Part shown: one piece after another, positions 33,432 to 45,700 of the stretch
Layout: the number at the start of each line of letters is the position of its first letter
Position numbering within the stretch: the first letter of the stretch is position 1
The notes under the pieces: model-generated
What the model was told of the DNA's origin: nothing
Databases searched by the model: none
Seen by the model: the letters and a program-made list of their open reading frames with translations, nothing else
Source: Verpa conica
Taxonomy: Eukaryota; Ascomycota; Pezizomycetes; Pezizales; Morchellaceae
Assembly: GCA_033030425.1 (NCBI GenBank)
Contig: JAUFSD010000001.1
Span: forward strand, 3,100,001-3,164,000
Length of the DNA stretch: 64,000 nucleotides
Direction of reading: 5' to 3'
Position numbers and translations under genes: made by a program

Positions 33432-34951
33432 TCAATGACCCGACCCACCACGTCTAAAAAGGGCGGCCCACCCACCAGACCTACTTCCACTGCTCCCGCT
33501 AGCATTCCCACTAGCATTCCCACTGGCATTCCCACTACCGTGATCTGGAGCTGGGGGCGGTCCCGTGGACTGCGGTCGTGGCATCGGGAAGGGCCAAGGG
33601 GTTGTGTGTGGTCGAGATCCAGGTGATTGGGGCTGTGGTCTTTGGTTTTCGGGTGTGACGGGGTGCCTGCAGATTGGACATGTCTATAGCAAGTTAGTCT
33701 AAAAAAACTACCACCCTAACTCCCATAAAATGACTTACATCATGCGCTTCCAACCATCTTTTAACACATTCGAAATGGTACATATGGCTACATGGTAGCT
33801 TTGCAACCTCCTCCTCAACAACTAAATCCTCTTTACAAACCGCACAATCCACTCCATCGCGAACCATCTGTTCGGTGACTTTTATTTTCGGCAATGAATC
33901 GATCGCATCTTTTGATGCTGGAGGCGGTGCATTGCCTTGATGCTGCTCCATGAGCTGCGAGATTACTCGGTCAAGGTCGGCTTGACTATATACATAGTCT
34001 CCTCCGGCACCTGGCGGTATTCCAAGTACACGAGCAAAAATACCACCATCGCTACCGGCAGGGCCAATAAGGCTAGCGAGGAATCTGTAGCCACATTAGA
34101 ATATTATAATATAAACCTGATAGACTTAGAGGGGCATACGAGTGCAGATCAACAACATTTTCGTCATGAGGTTGTGGTGAGTCGGCGTCCCGGGGGTTCA
34201 ATCTAGTACTTGAATCGAAGTGCACTCTTCCCCCTCCAGAAAACACCGCCGGTCCCCCACCAAAAAATGGCGGTATAGGCGGGGTATGGGTATGAGTGCC
34301 TCCAGGCCCCTCTTCCCCACCTTGAGCTCTTGGGCTCTGATGCCCACTCCCAGGTGTTCCACCTGGACCGTCTCGTTCACCCGGCATGCCTTGATCTCCT
34401 ACAATATTCCGGAGCATATTTGTAAATAATTGCATAATCACATCATCCGGGGTTTCATGTCCACCAGACTCGCTAGACTCTGCCCGTGCCAAGCCGCCAC
34501 GAATGTGCTGCTGCGTCCGAGGTCCAAAGGTGCGCTGCGTTGATGTGAAGCTGAAGTTAGGACCTTCGAAGCGGAAGAACGTCGCGGGGGGTTGAGGGTC
34601 TGAGCCGTCGTCATCGTCGACGTCGAAGTCTTCTGGGAGACCTGAGCCCAGGCCTCTAGCGGGAATGCGGGGATCATGATTATTCTCAATCTGGACCGAG
34701 TGATAATTTGGCTTGTTAGCAAATGCAAGCTAGAAAAATAGTAGGGGGGAAGTCTACAAGCGACAGACAAAGGAAATGGCAAGGTGGAGGAATCAAAGAG
34801 ACCAGGTCTATCGACTACTGACAATTTCGACAAAATCGCCACCACACGTTGGGCAAACAAGGCCATGTTCATCTCTATACCACTCGTCTTGGCAAGGATG
34901 GCAGTAGACTAGTTCCCGCTGGCCGGGGGGATTGTTGGTTATGGAAGACAT
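33432..34951 (-). CDS. RING-H2 E3 ubiquitin ligase, RNF115/RNF126 type
   Basis: Four exons (34951-34823, 34690-34140, 34084-33739, 33683-33432) with introns of 132, 55 and 55 nt give 425 residues. The N-terminus carries a zinc-ribbon (CHPCQDEWYRDEHGLVCPTC, about 14-33). A long low-complexity middle is rich in Gly, Pro and Gln. The C3H2C3 RING-H2 (CAVCKEDL ... LPCSHMYHFECVKRWLEAHD, then TCPIC) is completed precisely by the last splice junction. The C-terminal tail holds a Gly-Asn-Ala-Ser repeat. Zinc ribbon plus distal RING-H2 is the RNF115/126 architecture; these enzymes ubiquitinate trafficking and quality-control substrates. ATG 34951 (MSSITNN) was chosen; an upstream frame to 35164 is less likely. 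Substrate unknown. Confidence 0.85.
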
Positions 34952-35914
34952 TGTTGAGTTTGCTGTAAGGATGAGCAGGAGATAAAGGGGATGAGGAGGG
35001 CAGGAGCCCAAATAAAGGGAAGATTTGTTTGACAGTGGTGTTGTGCAGCAGCAAGTGGCCACAAATGGGGAAGAGAGGAGGGGTGGGAAGCAGCTATGTA
35101 GAGATCGCGGGATGATGTCGGCTGCACAAGGGTGATGGCAACAGGCCAGAGTGGGGTTGTCCAAGTAATCGATAATAAGTAGACAGGTATCTACAAGTAT
35201 CTACGCTTCAGTGGAGGGGGAGATATCATATCAGCCACAGCGGATACGATATCTGCGTACTTATGTAGAGGTTGTATTGCTTGGGCGGTTGTGGGTGTTG
35301 GGATGCTTGGAGGGAGGGCAGTATGACGACAGCAACGGGGATCAGTATGACAAGTACATACATTACATGTACCTACATAAGCAGTGGCTATCTCTGTCCG
35401 TGTCTGTCTCTCCTCTGCCTCTGCTCTGTCTCGTCTCCCTGCCCCCCCGTTGGCAGCCGACAAACTCGCAGGTGGTGTGTCCCCTCTCTACTACTGTTGC
35501 GTGACACTGGAATCTTCTGGACTCTGTGCGTCAAGTGGGGCTTTATAGCAGGGAACCGCCACATGTCCGTTGCCCTCCGATGATGTCAAGTGTAGGACCC
35601 GGGGCCAATCACACCCAGTTAGGCTAAAGTGCCTATGTATTTTATATAACCTATAGTGCGCTTTGCTTTGTAAATTACAGAACGCAATAGAAACAAGATC
35701 GAGGATTACAAGAGAGAAACAAGAGTGCGATTCTTTTTATCTGAAATTACACTCAATAGTAGGGGAAGCTTTAGGAATGTACCGGCTAAAGGAGTCCCAT
35801 CATACAATAGAAAAACAACGCAAAGGCCCCTTCCGACGATATCATACTTCATTATTTCCTTGTCCGTCACCCGTAATAAACATGCATTTACCAAATTCCG
35901 GGGGTTTATCATTC
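34952..35914. other. intergenic between RING ligase and FIS1
   Basis: Includes the ligase promoter. Open frames on both strands here look like low-complexity shadows. No RNA gene or repeat recognised. Confidence 0.4.
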
Positions 35915-36762
35915 TCACCGCCTCTTCGCCATCCCCCTCCACAGAGCACTCCCAACCACACCCGCCGCTAGAGCAACGCCACTGATGATTGCAACGCCGA
36001 GTAGACCCTCTAGTAATACCAAAGTTTTATATCAGCACTAAACCCACTTTCACTCAAATGGCGGTGTTCAACCCACCTCTAGCAACCTTGTCATCAATCA
36101 AAGTCCTCAAGCTCTGACTCTGCAAGTTCCCTGGCTCATGATCCAGTAGCGTCTCATTGTACTTGCGTGCCTCGGCGTAGTTCCCGAGCCTGTAGTTCCC
36201 GAGCGCAAGATAGTACAAGCACTCCCGGCGGCGTTCTGGGTGGTCCCGGAATATATCTGTTTAGATGTATTAGTAGTCGCCTAATAAAACCCTCCAACCT
36301 ATTTCATCCTCTACTCCTCCCCTCCCCTCCCCAAACGCTGGTCTCCATAGCTAGCCACTCCAGTTGTGATAAGGTTGTGCAAAACTAACCAGTCAATAAC
36401 CTAACACCTAGCTGCTGTTCAACTCGCTTATCGCTTTTGATTAAGCCCCAGGCATAGTTGAATTTAGTCTGTACGCCGACGAACTGGCCCTCGACTTCAA
36501 ATTGTTTCCGGAGAACGGCAAGTTCGGCTTCCTTTAGCGGGCTGATTAATAGAAAAGAAATAGTATAAAAATTAGTAAAAGTAACAAAGTGCGGCTATTT
36601 GATGAGAGTTTGGGAGAGGGGGGGGGTGTATCTCATGGGTAAGAGATACACATACCTTTCGGCATCGGCAGCGTCTATACCAATGCGGGGAACTTGTAAG
36701 TTTTTGTATCTCTAGGGTTAACATAAGAGGGAAGCCTTACATGGGAGATTATCAGATGGCAT
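35915..36762 (-). CDS. FIS1: mitochondrial fission protein Fis1
   Basis: Five exons (36762-36741, 36674-36656, 36541-36390, 36256-36077, 36009-35915) join in phase to give 155 residues, the same length as yeast Fis1. Conserved features: [50 protein letters not shown] followed by [20 protein letters not shown], and a C-terminal membrane anchor ([19 protein letters not shown]) with a basic end (MAKRR). Fis1 is a tail-anchored outer-membrane TPR-like protein that recruits adaptors and the dynamin Dnm1 for mitochondrial and peroxisomal division. The tiny 22- and 19-nt exons at the start explain why no single open frame covers it. It is divergent from SPC24. Confidence 0.92.
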
Positions 36763-37219
36763 CTTCAAAACAGTATTTGCGAGAAATTCAGAACGGCTGG
36801 GAAGTGTGAAATGTAAAGAATTTGCAGACAGGAACGAGTGACTTTTTCACTTTCTTTTCCGCACTGTCTTCAACCGGGGGAGACTTTAAGAGACCGATGA
36901 GCCAGGCTGAGGAACCACTGGCTGACTGGGAGGGATGGCTGTTACGTAGTGGGGATGGGTCAGCTGTGGCAAAAGATGCGAAAAACCGGCTGTGGCTCAC
37001 GCTGTCGGTGGCATGTGACCGTGCCACTGGCAGTTGCTGTGGCAACCGATAGCCTGGGATGGTTGCTGTGGCTGTTTACTGTGTTCTCGGCAGACCAACA
37101 TCACGATTTCTCACATCACTATTCACTATTCACTATCCACTATCCACTACCTACTATCCACTCCCTCCTCTAGTATCTGTAGAATACTTCTATAAACAAT
37201 CTCTCAGCAATAATTCAAG
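36763..37219. promoter_or_regulatory. 457-bp divergent promoter region of FIS1 and SPC24
   Basis: The two start codons point away from each other. The region contains a short CACTATTCACTATC-type repetitive tract near 37120-37160 upstream of SPC24. No defined factor site was identified. Confidence 0.5.
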
Positions 37220-37995
37220 ATGGTTCTCCTCGATGAAGCCCCTGGTATATTTACTCTCCAGGCTCTAACCCCACTAAACACCCCCCCCTACTAACTACTC
37301 CCCGTCTATAGATAAACTCATCAACCACTGCGTCAACAACTTCAACATCTCCGGTGATATGGAGTCTCTCTCCAAGATTAGCGAAAACCTCTCAAAAATA
37401 ACCGACACGCGCGGCAAGATCCTCGACGACTCCCGCAATGTCCTCCGAGCTCTAGCCCGCAAAATGGAGGTCTCAAAGCAATCCATGGAGTCCTCTGTCG
37501 CGGCCGCATCGAAAAAGGAGCATGGCGGTAACATGCTCAGGCTCGACCGCGAGAAGTTTTCGCTTGCAAAGAATATCAACGAGCTGGAGAGTAGTTCTCA
37601 TCACCTTGAGGGCCAGTTGGCGAGATTGAAGGAAGAGCTAGAGCAGGTGGATGGGGAGGATGCTATGCAGACTGCTATGATGGAAGCGGAGGATGGGACG
37701 CTGTATGGGGTTTCTTTCTGGTGCGAAATCTGGTAGAAAAATGGTGCTGATGATAATCTCGAGCGCAGGTTGAAACTCAAGGTTTATAGGAGCTTAGGGA
37801 TTGATATCCAGGAAGATGGCGCAGGTGGTTATAATAAGGCGGTGATACGTAAGTTCTCGACCTCTTACGAGGCATGCCCATTGCTAAATGATAGATATTA
37901 CAGGAAATCCGGCAAAGGGTGACGTACACGTCGTCAACATCGAGAAAAGGTTTTCGCAGTTCTTTTATGCTAATTATTTTTGGAATATTCTGTGA
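37220..37995 (+). CDS. SPC24: kinetochore protein Spc24 (Ndc80 complex)
   Basis: Four exons (37220-37244, 37312-37702, 37769-37848, 37904-37995) with introns of 67, 66 and 55 nt give 195 residues, as expected for Spc24. The N-terminus MVLLDEAPDKLINHCVNNFN, a central coiled coil (about residues 30-115, SLSKISENLSKITDTRGKIL) and the C-terminal globular domain (TLLKLKVYRSLGIDIQED, NKAVIRNPAKGDVHVVNIE, FSQFFYANYFWNIL) match filamentous-fungal Spc24. With Spc25 it forms the inner end of the Ndc80 complex and binds Mis12 and CENP-T in chromosome segregation. The second intron keeps the frame open for a while, so an unspliced reading would wrongly end in GVSFWCEIW. Confidence 0.93.
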
Positions 37996-39437
37996 GCTAA
38001 ATATATGTGCGCTCCTAATGTAGTTTTCTCTTTTCTCCTTTCTGGCAGGGTGGGTAGGGACGGTTCTTGTTTGCATTTTTTCAAATTGGGAGTTTGCTTA
38101 TACCTATATATATATATTGATTTAACGCATTTTTATGATACTTCTTGCACTATATTCTCAATTTAGTCTTGTCCGATATGTTTAAAGGGTCATCACGACA
38201 TGACTAATTTAGGAGTATAAATTGTGAATACTACCAGAGGACTGAATGAATCATAAGTGCATAGTACCAGGGACGTCCTTAGCTCGAAGAACCAATTATT
38301 ACCCCTCGAAAATCGGAAAGACACCCCATAAGTAAGAAACATTCCCCAGTAGATTAACTGTCCCGTAGCCCCACAAAAGAAAAAAACCCCGCTAGTCACT
38401 AGTAAATACTCAAGCCAAGCGCCAAATTCTCCCCAAATCTTCTCCCAAGTGCCAGGCAGTCCTGATTACTTAGGTTATCTTTACCACAGGCTAAAATATC
38501 CACTCCTAGGTACGTAGCTATATATAGCAATGAGGGGTTTATAATGGAAAGAGCGTTTGAAAGGTCGTATATTCTTAGCTATAGCGCTACAGCCCCATCC
38601 CGATTGAGCTTGTATACTCATCTCTGAGTCCTGCAATAGAGTCGTAAAAAGAAAAAGAGAGATTCAGTTGTCCTTGCAAGATATTAATGTCTGTGGCACA
38701 AAAAAGTGGTTCTTCAATAACTAAAAAGACTTAGTAATAGCAATTATTGCCTTTCAACAACATCAGCATAGAACACTAGATTACTCGCAATCATCAAATG
38801 TTTCCGGAATATGCTAACGAGAAGAGTGATAAGCCTACTTTACAAGCTCAAAATGTGAGCTTATTAACTTGTGTCATTAATTAAACCTAAAGATCTTTTT
38901 TTTAATCCTCGGTTTCATGTATCACTGTAGTCCTTTTATCCTGCATCCTGTGTTTTTAGTGGATCTCAGTGAGCGAGATGGCGTTCCCAGTCAGCCTATC
39001 CCGTAAACGCTTAATGACTACGAGTATACTACACCGACATTGTTGAAAGATACCCTGTCGGCGATCATCAAAGCCTTTTAGCTAGTCTACCAACCTCCCA
39101 TGCGGTAGATCACAGTTTATCGCTCTGCTTGCTCCTCTAAAAAAATGTTGGGTATAGCTAATTAGGTATAGCGCGGGTATCAAGCAGGTATCGCTAGGAT
39201 GACGTCTCTTTGTTAGTCAGCCTATGAAAGGCTTAGAATAGGGTTTCTTTAGGTTTTAGGGTATCGTCAGATTTGTTAGGGATATATATATAGGGGGTTG
39301 TGGAATTGCTTCTCCTAGACTGCTAAGATACTGAGGTCGAATTATTCTCATACACATCCCTCTCCTAGACTACATAAAAAAAATTAATTACGTATGCTAT
39401 ATGTACAGCCGTGTCTAACAAGCAAGTTCTTAGAACT
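37996..39437. other. intergenic, one possible weak element
   Basis: No gene. TATACTCATCTC at 38613 and the inverted ACTACGAGTATA at 39017-39028 could be ends of a 416-bp element related to the TACTCGTA foldbacks, but the inverted match is only about 10 bp. A run of TATATA lies at 38105-38117. Confidence 0.3.
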
Positions 39438-39447
39438 CCTTTCAATA

Positions 39448-39481
39448 TGAACGAATGAATTAATCATAAGCACATGGAGCC
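39448..39481 (-). mobile_element. 5'-truncated copy of the SINE-like element with 10-bp target duplication
   Basis: On the minus strand the 34 bases read GGCTCCATGTGCTTATGATT then AATTCATTCGTTCA. This matches the 3' end of the element at 51899-52041 (GGCTGCATGTACTATGATTA then ATTCATTCACCC). It is flanked by identical 10-bp repeats CCTTTCAATA at 39438-39447 and 39482-39491. Truncation at the 5' side plus its own target duplication is the signature of target-primed retrotransposition. Confidence 0.65.
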
Positions 39482-39697
39482 CCTTTCAATACAATCGGCT
39501 ACCAAAACCACAACATCACAAAACTAAAAGTTTCCTACAGATTATTTGGCGTATATATACCCTCTAATTATGCCTTCGTAATAATCTAGTGTTTTATTCA
39601 GTTTCAAGCCGTTTCATTATGTTAAGGGGGCTTCAAAAACTTGTTAAACACGGCTATACATACATGTAGGTTCATATAAAATAACTAGGGGAAGCAA

Positions 39698-40400
39698 TCA
39701 CCATTGGTAAAGAAATACTGGATCGTATTGATAACGGTGGAGACTGAAGGTTGAGACTGACTTAATGGCAGCTTGGTAGAAATATTTCTCCAAATTAATA
39801 CTCTCTATATCACTACTGTGATAGCAATTGCCATTTTTCAGCAGCCTCGGCGCAAAATAAAACCAAGTGTGATATGGGTATTTTAACTCTTGGTGCTGTG
39901 ATAGTACTAGAGGGGTAGAAGCGGATTGGGTTAGGGTTTCTATATAAACATGGGGTCCGAGATCCGTAGAGTTTATTGGGCTTTCATGCTCTCGGCGAGG
40001 ATTCTGGCAGTGGGAATTGGCCACAGTACCCCTGTTCACTAATTATTTTTTCTAAAATAATCCTGCCGGAGGCTGTACTATGGCTCAAGCCGTCAGATGA
40101 CTTATTGCCGGTTACTGTACTCGCTGAAAAATAAAGCTTGTCTTCTGGGTACATCACTTCCTGATTCAGAAGCTTGGTTGCAACCTGTAACCACGACAGA
40201 CTATTTTTCAGCGAGTACATAGCATCATGATAGGGAAGAAATCGCTGTTCACTCAAGTTGTAGTAGTGAGTATATAAACGAGATAAATCAGAGCACCTAT
40301 TGGGGAATCGTATCTTGAGCAAAGGTTTCACATTTTGACTGGTATAGGAAAGGTTCTCATTTTCAATATCAGCGAAGCGAGTCTATTTGTTTTCTTTAGC
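39698..40400 (-). CDS. hypothetical gene or gene fragment with a frame break
   Basis: On the minus strand one frame (about 40400-39984) reads RFADIENENLSYTSQNV, KPLLKIRFPNRCSDLSRLY and YSLKNSLSWLQVATKLLNQE. It stops, and an overlapping second frame (40039-39698) continues as CQNPRREHESPINSTDLGPH through to FSLHRYQYDPVFLYQW. The only splice-like pair at the overlap would give an intron of about 26 nt, so a frameshift is more likely. No family is recognised. It lies just downstream of the PD-(D/E)XK-like gene in the same direction and may have been part of the same locus. Confidence 0.3.
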
Positions 40401-40588
40401 AATTTTTAGCTAATCTTATTTTAGCTATAGATATTAATTTCTAGGTAGCCGAACACCACTAATTTCAAAGAGGAAGGAGAAGTTGGTAGCAACAGGAAAA
40501 AGGTTTGACTAAAGAATTCATATAGAAAGTAGCCTATGTGGCATCTTACACCTGAAATATAGTTTTCTTGAAGCCAATAGAGATATTT

Positions 40589-41416
40589 TTATGTATCCAG
40601 CTTAATTTCAAGTAGGTCTCCTTCATCCTCACCGAGGATCTCCAGGGCCGAGGTTAAGCTCGAAGCATAAGTTTGTACCCATATCTTTTTACGAAATTTC
40701 ACGATTTCTTCATTCTGTGCTAGCCCAGGTTTCGTAGGTGTTGTATGGGGTGTGATTTTGACTGCTGTTTCTAGTATTGTAATTATAAATTAAAAATACT
40801 TTTTAACCCTTTGGCCGATTTAACTGTATAGGTGTTGGAGCACTCGATTGTGCCATCGCTTTGGATTGCAATAAAATTATAACAGATTCCGTCGGTGTAG
40901 AACCCTGAACAACGGAGCTCATTTTTCCTTCTTGGATCCTTAGTTGTCGTAAAATTGCGAGGTAAGTAAGCAATTGCCCTTCGGCCCCAGAATATGTGTC
41001 ACGTCGCTTTGCTTCGATAGCTACTAGGATTGTTCCAGTCAAGTTATCTCCCGAACCATATCCAAAGGCCCAATCGGCACGACCGAGCACCCTCGTAATT
41101 TCTCCGGTCTTGATATCTATGAGTTCAACACTCATGTCGAGCTCAGGGAATATCTTGACCCGTTTTGTCTTGTTGAAGGGAGGTTAGTTGAGGGGGAGGA
41201 GGGGGAATTTTGGCGTTTTTTAAAAACCTCGGGGTAGAGCTTAATTAAACGGAGATTGCAGGAAATTACCATCGTATCTACGAAGATGCGGTTCGATGCC
41301 TCCGAGTTTTGATCATATGACGCTTTTTCCAGGTTCATCAAGTTTCTGACTAGAGTACGGAGGCCTATAGCAGACAATCCGCTATGCAACAAAAATTGAA
41401 AATATGAAATCAGCAA
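40589..41416 (-). CDS. PD-(D/E)XK-nuclease-like protein, fungal repeat-associated family (N-terminus uncertain)
   Basis: Three segments, 41416-41228, 41168-40808 and 40770-40589, join in phase across introns of 59 nt (CAACTAAC branch, CAAG acceptor) and 37 nt (GTTAAA...CTAG). The core reads KRVKIFPELDMSVELIDIKT, GRADWAFGYG, TILVAIEAKRRD, QLLTYLAILRQLRIQEGK and a charged C-terminal helix. An Asp (in RADWAFGYG) followed by a beta-strand with E-x-K (LVAIEAKR) fits the active-site pattern of PD-(D/E)XK nucleases. Proteins of this sort are numerous in repeat-rich fungi and their role is unknown. No convincing ATG start exists at the 5' end (41416 is TTG), so the gene is probably truncated. The 37-nt intron is unusually short. 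Confidence 0.45.
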
Positions 41417-42777
41417 GTTTAGCGTAAAAGGAAGTGACTAAATAAAATAGATAAATAGCTAGGTGGCTACTACAGCTGCATACTACTTAAGGTATGAGAG
41501 TTCTAGTAGTGAGAAGTACAAGGAAGATTTAATTATTCTATCTTCTATTTATTTTCTATTATATCTATAGGAACCTACATATCTACAGAACTAATTTGTC
41601 TATAGGTATTCATCTATGATTTCCCCATATTATTACAGAATAACTCGTATCACAAAGATAATTGGCCTATCAATAGAACCCTACGGCACGAGCTAGTAAA
41701 CTCGAAATTTTAGTGCCTTAAAGAACGGGAGGAGGGCGATAACCAAGTAGCAGTGGTAAAGAGGAGACTTTCAGAGAAGTCGTATTTCATTAGTAGATTT
41801 GTGTCAGTGTTTATGAAATTGGAAGTGCCCTTGAATGAGAACGAGAAGAGGGAGTGGACATTGACGTGAGAGAGTTTGGTCAAGTGTTTTGTGGAGGGCT
41901 TGGAGAAGGAGAGAGGAAAGTCTTATGAGGAAGAGTGGTAGCAAGAAGAAGATCACGGATTTGATAGGGTCGGTAAGGATAGTAGCAGTGTCATCCTTAT
42001 TAACTTTCATAGAATAATCCCCTGATTACCCTCTACATATAATTTATAGTAGGTGAATGTACTATAGCTTCGTATTATGTCAAAGAGTATGGCGTTGGCT
42101 ACACCTCAAATCTGGGTTAGGGGGTTGATGTCTAAAAGGGGAGAGAAAGCATAAGAGAAAAAAAACCATATCCCTCGTCTACTGGCCTAGATTCTCAGAC
42201 AGGATCACGTACCCTCCACATAATCTCCTCATATATATATATAATAAAAAGCCTCTAAAGCCATTTCCAGATATAACAAAACTATGAATATGACTAATCC
42301 TACAGAAGGTAGAAAAAATATATCTCCTGTATTTACACTAATGTGAGATATTTCCTTGAAATTCTGCGACATCTGATCAGTATAAACACCACAGATGTCG
42401 TCAAGGTGAGCCAATAATAAGCGGCCTTGGCATTTTGCTACTTTGTAGCTTACTTAAATAGCTACCATAAGCAATTATAGCTTCGATAGAAGCTATATAT
42501 ACAGGCTATTGGTCTAGATAACGGGAGGGAAAGAGTGAGCATAACAAACTAGGAACACTATAAAAAATAGGACTATACAGGCCAATGACCAAGGGGTATA
42601 GCACCTCCATAAGTCCCAAAGAAGTGGGTACTTGGAGTTGTTGGATTAAGATAATGAGAGACTTCAGCTGCCTATTGTGTTCCGGGACCTTGTAGAAATA
42701 TAATCGTAGATTTATCACTTTCTTGGACCTTTCCAAGCTTGACATTCCCATTACATGTTACTTAACCATATTCTTCT
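41417..42777. other. intergenic, nothing recognised
   Basis: AT-rich. Open frames on the minus strand at 41804-42010 and 42229-42751 show no family resemblance. The last part is presumably the 3' region of PMS1. Confidence 0.4.
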
Positions 42778-45700
42778 CTATGCGTCAACATTATAATCAC
42801 ACCAGGTATCTGCCCAATTTTGACCTTTCCACTGCAAACCTCCCAAGCCCACTCCCTCAGAACTGTACTCGCTCCAATTCGCGATTTGTCCGAGCTCTAT
42901 CAAATGTCTCATCGTAGGGCGCCCATGCGGACAATTCCAAGGCTTATCCAATTCACCCTAAAATAAAATCCATAATCAGCTCTATTCATACCTTCTAATG
43001 GCTCACTGGCGAGAAATATATATACCATATGTCGAACAATCTTCTCCATCCCCTTGATCGTGAGTGCCCGACCTACTTTTGTACTCTTCTTGCAAGCCCG
43101 CATTGCAAACATACTCCGGACCTTGGAGCATCGAACAGATGAACTACCTTGATTCTCATGAACAAGGTGTATGAGCTCTTCCAAATCCTTGATCCCAAAT
43201 ACAGTCTCCTTGCTCAATGGTAAACTAACCAACCTACACCTTGCTCCTGTAGGCGCTTCTGGATCTACTTCAATAATGAAGCCGTTCTTCTTAAAGACAT
43301 TTAAGTGCTCAGTAACAATGACCTCATCCATTGCCATTAGATCCAGAGACTTTGGCACTACAAGTCGCTGGTTCTGGACCACAGTTTCTTGTTGCAGTGT
43401 TTCAAAGTTGTATTTCTCATCTGATGCGTGCTGGTCGATAATAAACAGATCGTCTCCCCTCGTCGCCAGAATAAAACCTTTGTTAAATTGCCCCTTAATC
43501 TTCATCTCAAAGAAATCTTTCTTAGAAATAGTTAAGTTTAATCGCTCTTCGGCGGACACGTCATCTTCAGTTAAGGTGGAATTAGATGAGGGGGTACCCC
43601 GGGTACCAACACTCCTCGAAGATTTTAGGTGTGATTTTGACTGCTGCCGTAGCGTATCTATCGAGGTGGAATAGGTTCTAAAGGTGTTTTTTGTAGAGTG
43701 TGCCCGTGAGCCTTCAAGAATTTCAAAGGCTCTCTCAAGACCCTTTGAGGTGGGTTCGGCAGCTGCTTCTTCTGCCTCTTTGAAGAGTTTCTGAGCGCGG
43801 ATCGAGGACTGTTTGAGGGGCTCGGATTCGTTCACAAAACTACCATCCCCGACATCATCTTCAGGCTCAACCCCTTCATCCCTTTCCACCACCTTATCCG
43901 CCCCGTTTTCTATAGCTTCATCACCATCAAATGAATCGAGTTCTGTGTTAGGAAGAAACAATGGGTTTGAATCCAGCTGCCTTAAGATACCCCGTTCAGC
44001 GTCCCCCTTGGTATTATTTTGATCGCCTATCCCATCCACTATCATTGCCTCCAACTGACTAGCATCCCTAAATACTTCCTCTAGGTCTGCATCGGTATAT
44101 TCATCGTCGTCGTCCAAAATAATTATATCCTCCTGTCTATACTCTTGCTTTTTAATCTCTCCATTATCGCCCTTAATTTCCCTAGCCTCATCTCCACCTT
44201 CAAACTCCTTCTCCCCATCCTCTCCATCCTCCCCATCCTCACCACCCTCACCACCCCCCCCATTCTCCCCATCCTCACCATCCTCACCATCCTCCTCCCT
44301 CTCATCCTCCTCCTCCCGTTCTTCGGTCTCGAGTTGTACCTGCACCCTTGACGCTGCAAATCGATTTAGCACCCCCGACGAGAACTTTAATTGCCCTTTC
44401 TTCAGCCCCACAGCCTTCGACTCCCATATTCCAGTTGATGTGATCTTTCTACGCTTACTCGGTGAAGCTGGTGGACTACTCCCAATCACAGGGTCACGAT
44501 CGCCAATTGTAATAGTAGCTTTACTTGGCTCTGATCGTCTAGGTGAGTGGTATGATAGCTTTGAGAGAGGACTTGTCATTGTAGTGGGTATGTATGGCCC
44601 TGGAGGATGTATTGAGGGTGAGTTAGGTGGTAGTATAGGCTCATTCGTCTCAAATTCCTCCGCTACTTCAACTAGATCGTCTCCTGAAATTTCATCTGCC
44701 GTTGTACTAAACCTGAATGGCTTCTTTACTGTTTCTGGAGTTTTCTCTCGCTCTTGTATCGTAAGTGGATTAAACCTAACTCCTTGGGGTTTGGGTGACG
44801 AGCCAATTCCATCTACCAATGGCAATCGTGCCCTATTATGAGGCGTTGGAGGCTCTTCGCTTAGGGTCTGGGGATTGAGCTCCTCATTCGATGTTTCTGT
44901 ATTTCGAATGGTAGTATCTAAGGTATCAACATAGCTATCCACCTTAGTCGGACTATTATTTTTTGGTTCCTTCGTTGGTGATGCAGAGCTAGCTGAAGCA
45001 GGGGAATGAGCGGATCGGTTGAGGGTTAGTTGTTTATAGGCTGGTAATTTTGCCCTTGCCCCAAGCTGGGCGTGGGGAACAGTTTGTTCGTGGTTTGAAA
45101 ACATTTCCATGAGAGAGGCCTGGTCACATATAAATATAAGTATAATTAGTAAAATTTGGCTGGGTTCTGTACCTTTAATGATTCTAGCAGTTCTACTTGA
45201 TCATGTAGTAAGATAGATCGCTTATCCGGGGAGACATTCACATCATATGAATCTATTCCGCATGAGAAGATATATCCCTAATATATAAGAAAGGGGCATA
45301 CTTGTATCCATCTGTATATCGGCAAATATAAATGGCGACTGTGTAATATTGAAACTCTTGTATACCTCGTTAAATGCTTTTGTGATCTTCACCAATATCA
45401 GCATTTCACCACCGATCACTCGCCACTTCAAGACATACTTGAGGAAGAACACAAGGTCTACCGTTGACGAAAAACATTTGTCGGTCAGGAGCTTGCCTGC
45501 CTTCTCCAACAGTAGGACGTGATATGTGGCCGACTATCTTGATATCTTTGCTTCTAAGAATCCCGAGGATATATAAGAATCCTCCGCCAAAGTGATAGTT
45601 AGGCAATAGGGCTATGACTTACTCTGATCTACCAACTACCCGAGTCATGCCTTTCCGGGTAGATTTCATCTCGAATTGCAGATCCAGCGCCACTAATGCA

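Noticed and set aside
38613..39028. 416-bp element bounded by TATACTC and GAGTATA
   Set aside because: Inverted match of only about 10 bp and no clear target duplication; kept only as a weak possibility.
43171..43674. 167-codon plus-strand open frame
   Set aside because: It is antisense to the conserved C-terminal coding region of PMS1.
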